A DNA stretch of 64,000 bases from Flavobacterium sp. J49 (lineage in GTDB: Bacteria; Bacteroidota; Bacteroidia; Flavobacteriales; Flavobacteriaceae): positions 515,938 to 579,937 of the forward strand of contig NZ_JAAQQU010000104.1 in the NCBI RefSeq assembly GCF_011742145.1, read 5' to 3'. Both the position numbers and the translations under genes were made by a program. Of this stretch, positions 1-7,150 are shown piece by piece. Below the pieces are notes generated by a model, which did not search any database, was not told the DNA's origin, and was given only the letters and a program-made list of their open reading frames with translations. Position 1 is the stretch's first letter; each line of letters opens with the position of its first letter.

Positions 1-533
1 AGATGTTAATTGATAAAGTGGATTTTAAAGAAATTGATATCCAATTACCTTATAAGCAACCTTTAAAATTACATGCACGATATACAAGAGATCAAATACT
101 AGCTGCATTTAGGTTAAGTACTTTTGAGAAAAAATCATCTAATAGAGAAGGTGCTGCCGAAAATAAAAGTTTGAATACAGAAATACTTTTTATTAATTTA
201 ATTAAATCAGAAGAGAACTTTTCACCCACAACAATGTATGATGATTATGCAATAAGTGAAACGTTATTTCATTGGCAGTCGCATAATGCTTATGGACCTG
301 AAACCGTTAAAGGGCAATCCTATATAAATCATCTTGTAAATAATAAAAAAATATTACTTTTTGTCAGAGAGAAGGCAAACGATGAAAATAAGAATACAAT
401 GGGTTATGTTTTTATAGGTGAAGGTACTTTTAAAGATACAGAAGGGTCAAAACCGATGAATGTGAAGTGGGAACTTAGTGAACCAATTCCAAATTATCTT
501 TGGAAAGCTTCGGCTAAGATGTCAGTTGGATAA
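1..533 (+). CDS. C-terminal end of a DUF3427-domain helicase (5' end outside window)
   Basis: The frame is open at the left edge, so only about 177 C-terminal residues are seen; the Met at base 3 is probably internal. The run SPTTMYDDYAISETLFHWQS, then GQSYINH and LLFVRE, is the pattern I know from DUF3427, the C-terminal domain of large DEAD/DEAH-box helicases that often also carry a phospholipase D-like nuclease domain. The ATPase motors would lie upstream and cannot be checked. Proteins of this kind are often found in defence or DNA-processing loci, but nothing else here tests that. The stop codon directly abuts the stop codon of the convergent small gene, with no spacer. Confidence is good for the domain and low for any role. 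Confidence 0.72.
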   Translation, partial: MLIDKVDFKEIDIQLPYKQPLKLHARYTRDQILAAFRLSTFEKKSSNREGAAENKSLNTEILFINLIKSEENFSPTTMYDDYAISETLFHWQSHNAYGPETVKGQSYINHLVNNKKILLFVREKANDENKNTMGYVFIGEGTFKDTEGSKPMNVKWELSEPIPNYLWKASAKMSVG

Positions 534-788
534 TTATTTATCTTTAAATATTTTACTAAAATAGTTTTCTAAAGCCCTTCTAAATAATTCCGTGTCTAAT
601 TTCAAAAGTTCTTCTTTTACATTCCATCCTTCAATGTATTCTTCATCTTCTTCGCAGATTTCTTGACCGTTTAGTTTTCGAGTCAAGATATCGCTAAGTA
701 ACACATCATCGCAGCTATAATAAAGTGGATAATGTTTTTCGATGAAATCCCAATATTCAAATCCTGAGTTGTTTTTTTGTTCTTGCAT
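534..788 (-). CDS. Small hypothetical acidic protein
   Basis: This is an 84-residue protein that I do not recognise. It begins with ATG, is rich in Glu, Asp, Tyr and Leu, and has no signal peptide, membrane segment or cysteine pair. The C-terminal half (roughly residues 50 to 84) looks helical and amphipathic. It is convergent with the helicase gene and shares the stop-codon junction with it. The composition resembles real coding sequence of this genome rather than a shadow frame, because no alternative long frame covers it. It could be an immunity- or adaptor-like small protein, but nothing in the sequence says so. Confidence 0.55.
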   Translation of the reverse strand: MQEQKNNSGFEYWDFIEKHYPLYYSCDDVLLSDILTRKLNGQEICEEDEEYIEGWNVKEELLKLDTELFRRALENYFSKIFKDK

Positions 789-877
789 TGCTTTGGTTTT
801 TTGTTTACTAATTTAAGAAATTGAGGGGATTTGTATGCTTACAATTGTTAGCACAAGTAGCAAAATTTATGAACAAT

Positions 878-911
878 GCCCTTCGACCCTTCGACTGCGC
901 TCAGGGTGACA
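878..911. repeat. Dispersed intergenic repeat of the TTCGACTGCGCTCAGGGTGACA type
   Basis: The GC-rich string CTTCGACTGCGCTCAGGGTG stands out in an AT-rich spacer and is preceded by a partial duplication, cccttcgacccttcga. Read in one frame it gives the peptide FDCAQGD, which I recall as a spurious protein tail seen in many bacterial genomes because this repeat is scattered between genes. It probably explains the short open frame that crosses this spacer. The rest of the gap between 789 and 973 holds only the terminator described next. Confidence 0.6.
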
Positions 912-922
912 AAATGTGCAAA

Positions 923-956
923 ACAAAAAACCCCAACGTCTCCGTCAGGGTTTTTA
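923..956 (-). terminator. Intrinsic terminator of the M13 peptidase gene
   Basis: On the minus strand a stem of about ten pairs (CCC against GGG outside, TGACG against CGTTG inside, with two G-T pairs) closes a GAGA loop and is followed by a T-run. It lies just past the stop codon of the peptidase gene. The A-run on the other side means it could also work in the opposite direction. Confidence 0.7.
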
Positions 957-973
957 TTATAAAATGTTTTTTA

Positions 974-2989
974 TTACCAAATCTTCACCCGCTTTTCAGG
1001 TGCAAGATATAGTGAATCTGTGGGTTTGATGTTAAACGCTTCGTAGAACTCCGGGATGTTGCGTACCGTACCGTTGACGCGGAAAAGAGCCGGTGAGTGC
1101 GGGTCGGAGGCAATTTGACTGCGCAAGGCTTCCTCGCGGGATTTCTCGGCCCATACTTGTCCCCAGCCTAAGAACACGCGTTGCATGCCGGTGAAGCCAT
1201 CCATTACCGGGGCTTCTTTGCCGTTTAAGGTGGCTTTGTAGGCTTTGATGGCAATGCTCAATCCGCCCAAGTCGCCTATGTTTTCGCCCAAAGTAAAGGC
1301 ACCGTTCACATTCAAATCGGGGAAGGCTTTGAAGCTGTTGTACTGGTCTACCAAGGCACCGGTTTTCTTTTGGAAAGCGGCTAAGTCTTGTGGTGTCCAC
1401 CAGTTTTTCATCACGCCTTTGCCGTCAAAAGCACTGCCTTGGTCGTCAAAACCGTGACCAATTTCGTGACCGATAACCGCTCCGATGCCGCCATAGTTTA
1501 CGGCATCATCGGCATTCAAATCAAAGAAAGGCGGTTTTAAAATGGCGGCCGGGAATACAATCTCGTTTAACGATGGGTTGTAGTACGCGTTGACCGTTTG
1601 CGGGTTCATGCCCCATTCGCTTCTGTCTACCGGTTTACCCAGTTTGGCCAATTGTCGGTTGTATTCAAATTCGGCGGCACGGACACCGTTACCGTAAAAA
1701 TCGTTTTTAGCTATTTTAAGGGCTGAGTAATCTCTCCACTTGTCAGGGTAGCCAATTTTAATCATAAAGTTGTCGACCTTTTTCAAGGCTTCTTTCTTCG
1801 TCGCTTCACTCATCCAATCTAAGGTTTTGATGCTTTCGGCATAGGCTTTCAAGAGGTTTTTTACCATACCCGTCATGCGTTCTTTGGCTTCGGGCGAGAA
1901 GTGTTTTTTGACATACACTTTCCCTACGATTTCTCCTAAACCACCGTTTACCGTTTCTACCGCGCGTTTCCAATCTTCCTGTTGTTTCTCGGTACCGTAT
2001 AAGGTTTTGCCGTAAAATTCAAAGTTTTGATTGTCTAAAGCGGTGGTCAAACTTCCGGCTGATTTGTTAATCACACCCCATTTCAAATAGGTTTTCCAAG
2101 TGTCAATTGGGGTGCTTTTGATGATGTTGTTCAGGCTTTTGGTGTATGCTACCTGAGTTACGACTAATTTTTTCTCTTGGTCAACACCGGCATTTTTCAA
2201 CATGGCATTCCAGTTGAAATCAGGCATTAGGGTTTTTAAATCTTTTACGGCGTAAGCATTGTACAATTTTACAATGTCGCGTGTGTCTTCTTTTTTCATG
2301 TGATTGGCAGCCAAAGTAGTTTCCAAAGCCATGATGGTGGCGGCACTTTGAGCTCCATTAGGCAGGTTGGCCAATTGGAACATCTTTTCGATATGCGCTA
2401 CATATTTTTTGCGGATGTCGGTCATCTTGGCATCGGTAGCCAAATAGTATTCTCTTTCCGGCATACCTAAACCAGCTTGCCAAGTGATTAAAGTGTATTT
2501 GGTTGGATCTTTAAAGTCGGTATAGACCGAAACATTAAACGGAATGGCTACTCCATTGCGGTTGGCTTTCCCGAAATAAGCGGCCAAGTCATCATAAGAA
2601 GCTATGGCGTCGATAGCGTTTAATTCCGGTTGGATTGGTGCTACGCCTTTCGCATCACGGCCTTTTCGGTCCATAAACGAGGCGTAGTAGTCTCCGATTT
2701 TTTGTTCGTCGGAACCTTCGGCATTGTTGCCTTTGGCGGCTTCTTCGATGATGGCTTTCACGTCTTTTTGCGACTGGTCGTACAGCATGTCAAAAGCACC
2801 GTAAGAAGCTTTGTCTGCCGGAATCTTGGCGGTTTTCATCCAAGCACCGTTGACATAAGCGGCAAAGTTATCGCCGGGTTTGACCAGCGTGTCCATATTC
2901 TTTTTGTTGATACCCGAAGTGAGTTCTTTTTGGCTACAAGCTGTTAGTAAGACAGAAGCCAGTAGCAAAGTGATTTTTGCATTCCTCAT
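974..2989 (-). CDS. M13 family zinc metallopeptidase, lipoprotein (neprilysin/PepO-like)
   Basis: This 671-residue protein starts with a lipoprotein signal peptide (MRNAKITLLLASVLLTACSQ, lipobox LTAC), so it should sit in the periplasmic or outer-membrane leaflet. Full M13 architecture is visible: the N-terminal helical domain begins around residue 35 (DNFAAYVNGAWMK), and the catalytic domain near the C-terminus has VIGHEIGHGFDDQG, with the HExxH zinc site, and GENIGDLGG, which supplies the third ligand. The end SPALFRVNGTVRNIPEFYEAF is typical of the family. M13 enzymes cut small peptides outside the cytoplasm. It follows the copper receptor gene in the same direction after 55 bases, but I see no functional link. 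Confidence 0.93.
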   Translation of the reverse strand: MRNAKITLLLASVLLTACSQKELTSGINKKNMDTLVKPGDNFAAYVNGAWMKTAKIPADKASYGAFDMLYDQSQKDVKAIIEEAAKGNNAEGSDEQKIGDYYASFMDRKGRDAKGVAPIQPELNAIDAIASYDDLAAYFGKANRNGVAIPFNVSVYTDFKDPTKYTLITWQAGLGMPEREYYLATDAKMTDIRKKYVAHIEKMFQLANLPNGAQSAATIMALETTLAANHMKKEDTRDIVKLYNAYAVKDLKTLMPDFNWNAMLKNAGVDQEKKLVVTQVAYTKSLNNIIKSTPIDTWKTYLKWGVINKSAGSLTTALDNQNFEFYGKTLYGTEKQQEDWKRAVETVNGGLGEIVGKVYVKKHFSPEAKERMTGMVKNLLKAYAESIKTLDWMSEATKKEALKKVDNFMIKIGYPDKWRDYSALKIAKNDFYGNGVRAAEFEYNRQLAKLGKPVDRSEWGMNPQTVNAYYNPSLNEIVFPAAILKPPFFDLNADDAVNYGGIGAVIGHEIGHGFDDQGSAFDGKGVMKNWWTPQDLAAFQKKTGALVDQYNSFKAFPDLNVNGAFTLGENIGDLGGLSIAIKAYKATLNGKEAPVMDGFTGMQRVFLGWGQVWAEKSREEALRSQIASDPHSPALFRVNGTVRNIPEFYEAFNIKPTDSLYLAPEKRVKIW

Positions 2990-3044
2990 AATTTTAGTTT
3001 GATGATTAGGACGCTAAAGTAATTAAAAATATTAGGTTATGGTG

Positions 3045-5033
3045 TTAAAAGCTGTAGTTGAGGTTGAGGAAAATATTTCTTCCCATGCGTGGGATTTTGT
3101 TCCAATCGGCATAGGTGGTGTAGAAGGTATCCAGCAGGTTTTCAATCCCCAACTTGGTATACAGCAGACTTCCCGGCAATACAAATTTATAACCGAAATT
3201 AGCGTTGAGTAAAGCAAAATCGGGTGTTTTGGTTTCTCCATAGGCTGAGCCAAATTGGGTTTGAGTCGCATGGCCCACGCCTTCTAAATTGGCATTGAAA
3301 CGGTTTTGGGTAAAAGTCAAAGCGGTTCGGTAACTCAACGGGTTGATGAGTGGTAAATTATCGTGGTTGCTCTCTTTTCCCAAACTGTACAACAAGTTTA
3401 TATTCCATTTCCAGTGTTGGTTTAGGGTCCATTCCGAATTAAAATCGACATTAAAAATCGTCGCATAATTCAAAGCTGTGTACAATTTCACCCCATTGGC
3501 TCCAATGGTCATCGGTACTAATGATTCCACAGGGTTGCCAATGATATAATTGTTGATGTGGAAATAAGAGGCTGTGATTTTGGCCTTGATTTGCTCTTTT
3601 TTGTACCCAATGAATGCATTGCTTTCCCAAGATTTTTCATTTTTTAAATTCGGGTTGCCCACATAGTCAAAACGGTCGGAGCTGTTGAACAGATAGAAAC
3701 CATATCCTTCAGACACTGATGGTGCTCTTTCGCCATAACCTAACCCCAAGCCGTATTCCCAACCGTTTTTGGTGAAGTTGTAATTGGCCGCCAGACTTTT
3801 TAGGAAACGCGATTTTTGCGCTTGCATTACGGGGTAAAAAATCTGCAGACTTTGCAGGCCGAAATCACTCGCCACCTTATTGGTATGACTGCCGAAGGAC
3901 ACCGACATTTTCAACCCCGAATGGCAATTGAATACCCAATGGTCTTCTACAAACCAACCGGTGTAGAAAGTGCGGACATCGGGCCAAGTGTACATGAACA
4001 TGCTGTTTTCATTGGGGTCAGCAGGATACATGGTCATTTCGGCTACGGACTGGTTGTAAAACGAATTGAGATTCCCCAAAAAATGGTGGTTGTTTTTTAC
4101 ACCATTGATTTTGGAATACAGCCCAAGGGTTTTGCTCCAGCCCGGCATGTCCATGTGAATGGGAACCGATGGGCGTGTGGTATCGTCCATGCGGTGGGTG
4201 ATGGTGTTGAAGTAGCCTTTGGTTTCCCAGTCTTTCAGCCAAGGTGATTTGGGCAGCACTACATATTTGACGGAGGTAATTAAGGCTTCCGCCAAAGACA
4301 CGTCCATAGGCAAAGCCGGATAACCCACATCGGTGGCTTTGTCATAAATGACCGAAGCTTCGAGTAGTTTGTTTTGGCTGAATTTAAAACCCGAAGTGGC
4401 GGAGAGATTCAGCTTTCGGAATTGGGAATACAGGATTTTTTTCTCGTTTCCGGCGGCGTAGTTATCTGCTTCACGAAACATCACATCGGTATCAATATAA
4501 TAAGTGCTGTCGGCATAGTTGACTGACGAACCGATGATTTTTTGGCGGTTGTTTGACTCAAAACCGGAGTTGAGACCAAAGCTCCAAAGAGGTTGGCCGA
4601 ATTTGCTTTGTGTGCGTTTCAAATCAATCGCGCCGCCAATGGTAGACCCGAAACAACTGCCTTGTTGGCCTGAATTGACTGTGGCTTCCGAAAGATTAGA
4701 CACTTCGATATAGGAAGTAATCGGGTCCATTTTATCGGTACAAGCACCAAAAATCCGCATACCGTCGATGGTGATTAAGGTTCTTTCGGTCGCCATGCTG
4801 TTGAGTATGGGTTCCCAGGCATATGCGCCACGTTTGACCATATCGACTTTGCTTCCTTTGTCGAGAAACTCATCGATGGAGGCCAGCGACTTGCTTTGTT
4901 TCTCGTGAATTTGGGTTTTTTTGCCAATGACGATGACTTCTTTTAAATCTTTGGGGACCAAGGAATCTTTAACTTCTTGCGCATAAGAAAAGAAGCCACT
5001 GCATAACAGCAACAGGATAATATTTTTCATCAC
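3045..5033 (-). CDS. TonB-dependent outer-membrane copper receptor, OprC/NosA type
   Basis: This 662-residue protein has a Sec signal peptide (cleavage near YAQ), a TonB-box-like KEVIVIG around residue 31, a plug domain and a beta-barrel. The plug contains FGACTDKMDPITSYIE with Cys98 and Met102 in a CxxxM arrangement, and the barrel has His280-Arg-Met282 as an HxM. The Pseudomonas copper receptor OprC binds copper with CxxxM and HxM residues (C143, M147, H323, M325). The spacing between the two pairs is 178 residues here and 176 there, which is strong support for the same chemistry. The neighbouring copper-related genes and nos operon suggest it feeds copper to NosZ and to cytochrome oxidases, the role proposed for NosA. 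No CarboxypepD_reg domain is present, unlike most Bacteroidota receptors. Confidence 0.85.
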   Translation of the reverse strand: MMKNIILLLLCSGFFSYAQEVKDSLVPKDLKEVIVIGKKTQIHEKQSKSLASIDEFLDKGSKVDMVKRGAYAWEPILNSMATERTLITIDGMRIFGACTDKMDPITSYIEVSNLSEATVNSGQQGSCFGSTIGGAIDLKRTQSKFGQPLWSFGLNSGFESNNRQKIIGSSVNYADSTYYIDTDVMFREADNYAAGNEKKILYSQFRKLNLSATSGFKFSQNKLLEASVIYDKATDVGYPALPMDVSLAEALITSVKYVVLPKSPWLKDWETKGYFNTITHRMDDTTRPSVPIHMDMPGWSKTLGLYSKINGVKNNHHFLGNLNSFYNQSVAEMTMYPADPNENSMFMYTWPDVRTFYTGWFVEDHWVFNCHSGLKMSVSFGSHTNKVASDFGLQSLQIFYPVMQAQKSRFLKSLAANYNFTKNGWEYGLGLGYGERAPSVSEGYGFYLFNSSDRFDYVGNPNLKNEKSWESNAFIGYKKEQIKAKITASYFHINNYIIGNPVESLVPMTIGANGVKLYTALNYATIFNVDFNSEWTLNQHWKWNINLLYSLGKESNHDNLPLINPLSYRTALTFTQNRFNANLEGVGHATQTQFGSAYGETKTPDFALLNANFGYKFVLPGSLLYTKLGIENLLDTFYTTYADWNKIPRMGRNIFLNLNYSF

Positions 5034-5043
5034 AGTTAGATTT

Positions 5044-5077
5044 AAAAAGGACTCACTCGTTTTAAGCGAGTCCTTTT
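5044..5077 (-). terminator. Hairpin with T-run between lipoprotein and receptor genes
   Basis: GGACTC pairs with GAGTCC around a loop that can itself pair ACTCG with CGAGT, and flanking A and T runs lengthen the stem. Read on the minus strand it ends in TTTTT, as an intrinsic terminator does. It lies between two genes that look co-regulated, so it may reduce rather than block transcription into the receptor gene. Confidence 0.6.
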
Positions 5078-5087
5078 GGAGATGGAT

Positions 5088-5936
5088 TTAGAATTCGAGT
5101 TCGAAGAAAAGGCTGCTTTCCAACACGGTGTCGGTGATGGTTTCGCCTTTTAAAACAACGCCATCTGCATTCAACAATTGCAAGTTGATTTTCCAGTAAC
5201 CGGTCATGGTTAGGGACAGTTTTCCTTCGTATAAACCGCCGTTTGCTTTTTGGGTCGCGTCGACATTGTTGGGGGAACTGTGGTTGCCCATACTTGGCAT
5301 TCTCGGGTCGATTTTTACGGTGTAACCATCCACCACCGGAAAGTTCATCATGTCCTGCATTTTCCAAACGCCCAAAACGATATCGTTAATCGCTACTTTT
5401 GGGTGATGCGGTTCGGCATAAGCCACGATGTATTTTGCACTGTCTGTTCCGGTAAAAGTATTCACTCTTCGGGTTGCTGAAGCCGGCACGTCTAGGAGAG
5501 TAGTTGCAGAAAAAGTTGTTCCGTTGAGGGTATAATCGATTTTTAAATCCCAGTATTCGGAGGTGTTTTGGGCCATTTGGAATACGATATAGCCTTTATA
5601 CAAAGTGCCGTTTGGGGTTGTTTTTTCTACAGTCGATTTTGGGCAAGAATGGTTCATCATTGCCATGTGCATGATGGGCATCCAGCTGACTTCGGCACTG
5701 GTAACATACTCATCGGTAGTATTGTTTTTGATTCTAAGGGCGATTTCGTTGTAGCCTTGTTCCAGACTTCCGATGGGCGAATACAATTCGATGGTATGCG
5801 TGTCGTTAGTAATTTCTTTGAATTTAGTAAGGTTGGCTAATTCATCTGTGGTAGTATTGTTGTCGTCAGAAGAACAAGAAATAAGGGTTGAGGCCAATAA
5901 AAAGAAGGCAAGCGTATAGTTAAATAAGGTTTTCAT
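5088..5936 (-). CDS. Met/His-rich lipoprotein, putative periplasmic copper-binding protein
   Basis: I chose the ATG that begins MKTLFNYTLAFFLLASTLIS followed by Cys; an upstream in-frame start would bury this lipobox. The 282-residue protein appears to contain two similar beta-rich modules. Each has a metal-type motif: SWMPIMHMAMMNHSCP in the first (about residue 105) and PRMPSMGNHSSP in the second (about residue 225). A related arrangement, with a beta-sandwich and MHMxxMNH, is found in YtkA/FixH-like periplasmic proteins. Clustering of Met and His is typical of copper handling. It lies between a small Cys protein and the OprC-like receptor, so a role in passing copper onward is a reasonable inference. 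I do not recognise a named family for the whole protein. Confidence 0.75.
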   Translation of the reverse strand: MKTLFNYTLAFFLLASTLISCSSDDNNTTTDELANLTKFKEITNDTHTIELYSPIGSLEQGYNEIALRIKNNTTDEYVTSAEVSWMPIMHMAMMNHSCPKSTVEKTTPNGTLYKGYIVFQMAQNTSEYWDLKIDYTLNGTTFSATTLLDVPASATRRVNTFTGTDSAKYIVAYAEPHHPKVAINDIVLGVWKMQDMMNFPVVDGYTVKIDPRMPSMGNHSSPNNVDATQKANGGLYEGKLSLTMTGYWKINLQLLNADGVVLKGETITDTVLESSLFFELEF

Positions 5937-6040
5937 TTTTGTACATTTTAGATAGTAAAGATTTGATTGGAAGGGTTTCCAATGTGTTGTGGACATGATT
6001 TGTCCGGTCAACCTGATTGAGATTGACAAAAGTTTAGGGT

Positions 6041-6415
6041 TTAAACGGAGAAAATTGGCGGATGAAAAACGGTACCACTATTTAGGTGAAAGTATAGATT
6101 GGCATAGTGGTCACCAAGGAATTTTTTAGCTTTACAGTAAGATTGTTCGGGAAGCATTGGGTTTATTTCCTGAAAGAACAAGACTTCAGTTTCTTGAATT
6201 TGTATTTTTTTGGAGGGCGCAATGGGTTTTTCTTGTTCGGAAGCTTTGGCCAGTTCTTTCATTAATTGACACTTTCCGTTGCACTTCATTTCGGGTTTGT
6301 TTTTGTTTTCACAAAGTACCTTTGCGATATAGTCATAATTGACGATGTAGTCTGCCACCGGAAGTATTGGTTTCAGGAACATGACAAGAGCCACTATGAT
6401 TACTAACTTTTTCAC
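6041..6415 (-). CDS. Small exported Cys-motif protein of the copper cluster
   Basis: This 124-residue protein begins at GTG with a hydrophobic N-terminus (KKLVIIVALVMFLKPILPVA), then NYDYIAKVLCENKNKPEMKC and NGKC, a conserved-looking three-cysteine motif (C-x8-C-x3-C). A further Cys lies about 45 residues on. I recall similar short proteins next to metal-transport genes in Flavobacteriia but know no tested function. The predicted transcription start lies at or one base before the GTG, so the mRNA may be leaderless; an internal ATG at codon 12 would instead give a 34-base leader but would cut the signal sequence. It is first in the minus-strand copper unit and diverges from the crp/fnr gene across one shared palindrome. 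Confidence 0.7.
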   Translation of the reverse strand: MKKLVIIVALVMFLKPILPVADYIVNYDYIAKVLCENKNKPEMKCNGKCQLMKELAKASEQEKPIAPSKKIQIQETEVLFFQEINPMLPEQSYCKAKKFLGDHYANLYFHLNSGTVFHPPIFSV

Positions 6416-6419
6416 CAGA

Positions 6420-6427
6420 CAAATTTA
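6420..6427 (-). promoter_or_regulatory. -7 element TAAATTTG of the copper-cluster promoter
   Basis: The minus strand reads TAAATTTG, matching the Bacteroidota -7 consensus TAnnTTTG. Its centre is exactly 34 bp from the centre of the palindrome on its right. No -33 TTG is seen at the usual distance, which fits activator dependence. Confidence 0.7.
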
Positions 6428-6448
6428 GATGTTAAAAAGGGGTAAATT

Positions 6449-6466
6449 ATATGACTATAGTCATAT
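6449..6466. promoter_or_regulatory. Perfect 18-bp palindrome, predicted Crp/Fnr-type operator
   Basis: ATATGACTATAGTCATAT is its own reverse complement. The core ATGACTATAGTCAT recurs with small changes before ric/nadA, nos and norC. Dyad size and half-site spacing fit a Crp/Fnr-family dimer (compare TTGAT-N4-ATCAA of FNR). Matched -7 elements stand 34 bp away on both sides, so one site can activate both the copper cluster and the regulator gene. Confidence 0.8.
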
Positions 6467-6487
6467 TTTGACTACTTTTATAAAAAC

Positions 6488-6495
6488 TAATTTTG
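6488..6495 (+). promoter_or_regulatory. -7 element TAATTTTG of the crp/fnr promoter
   Basis: TAATTTTG fits TAnnTTTG and its centre is 34 bp downstream of the palindrome centre. A TTG at 6468-6470 gives the usual -33 spacing of 17 bases. The start would fall near base 6499, which places the operator at about -41.5 (class II activation), so the gene may regulate itself. Confidence 0.7.
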
Positions 6496-6559
6496 TAACC
6501 CAAAGCGAGTATTATAACTCACAAAGACAGTTTTCTGTTTAAAATACTCAAAATCAAAC

Positions 6560-7150
6560 ATGCAAATAGACTTAGATTTACTCTTTACTTGGGGCGCTAT
6601 AGCTAAGGAATATAAAAAAGGCGAAATGATTTTTTGTGAGGATGAAATGGCTAATTTTTATTTCCAAATTATTGAAGGCAGTGTTCGAATGTACAATTCC
6701 AATGACGAAGGCAAAGAGTTTACCCAAGGGTACTTTTTGGCGGGGCAGAGTTTTGGGGAGCCTCCTTTGTTTATAAATGAAATGTATCCTTCTACCGCAG
6801 TGGCTTTTCAGGACAGCGTGGTGGTTAAATTGTCGAAGGAAAAGTTTTTGAAAATTTTGGATGAATATCCGTCTATTCAGAAACAGTTTTTAAACTTGAT
6901 GTCACGGCGCATTCATTCGAAGTCGATGACGTCCAAAGACATCATCAACCAAAAGCCTGAGTTTAGGATATTGGCTTTTTTGAATGCCAACAAGAAAGGT
7001 AAAAATTCGGCTGAAAAAGAGCAAGTGCCTTTTACGCGTCAGGAGATTGCCAATTTCACCGGTTTGAGAGTGGAGACGGTTATCCGGGCTTTGTCTAAAA
7101 TGGCGAAAGCTAAGAAAGTCGACATTATCAATCATAAAATATATTACTAA
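6560..7150 (+). CDS. Crp/Fnr-family transcriptional regulator
   Basis: This 196-residue protein has an N-terminal cyclic-nucleotide-binding fold (about residues 15 to 110, with GQSFGEPPLFINEMYPSTAV) and a C-terminal winged helix. The recognition part is FTRQEIANFTGLRVETVIRA, residues about 155 to 174. It has one cysteine (near residue 27), so it lacks the cysteine set that holds the FNR [4Fe-4S] cluster. This suggests a DNR/NnrR-like sensor, possibly of NO through haem, but the ligand cannot be read from the sequence. It is about 30 residues shorter than typical Crp. The gene overlaps the following membrane-protein gene by one base and is the obvious candidate to bind the palindromes across this island. 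Confidence 0.92.
   Translation: MQIDLDLLFTWGAIAKEYKKGEMIFCEDEMANFYFQIIEGSVRMYNSNDEGKEFTQGYFLAGQSFGEPPLFINEMYPSTAVAFQDSVVVKLSKEKFLKILDEYPSIQKQFLNLMSRRIHSKSMTSKDIINQKPEFRILAFLNANKKGKNSAEKEQVPFTRQEIANFTGLRVETVIRALSKMAKAKKVDIINHKIYY

Noticed and set aside
821-1012. Open frame of 63 codons reading FDCAQGD
   Set aside because: It is produced by the dispersed repeat and terminator region and overlaps the end of the M13 peptidase gene; no coding signal of its own.
5937-6029. N-terminal extension of the Met/His-rich lipoprotein
   Set aside because: The extra 31 residues would bury a clear lipoprotein signal; the ATG at 5936 is a better start.
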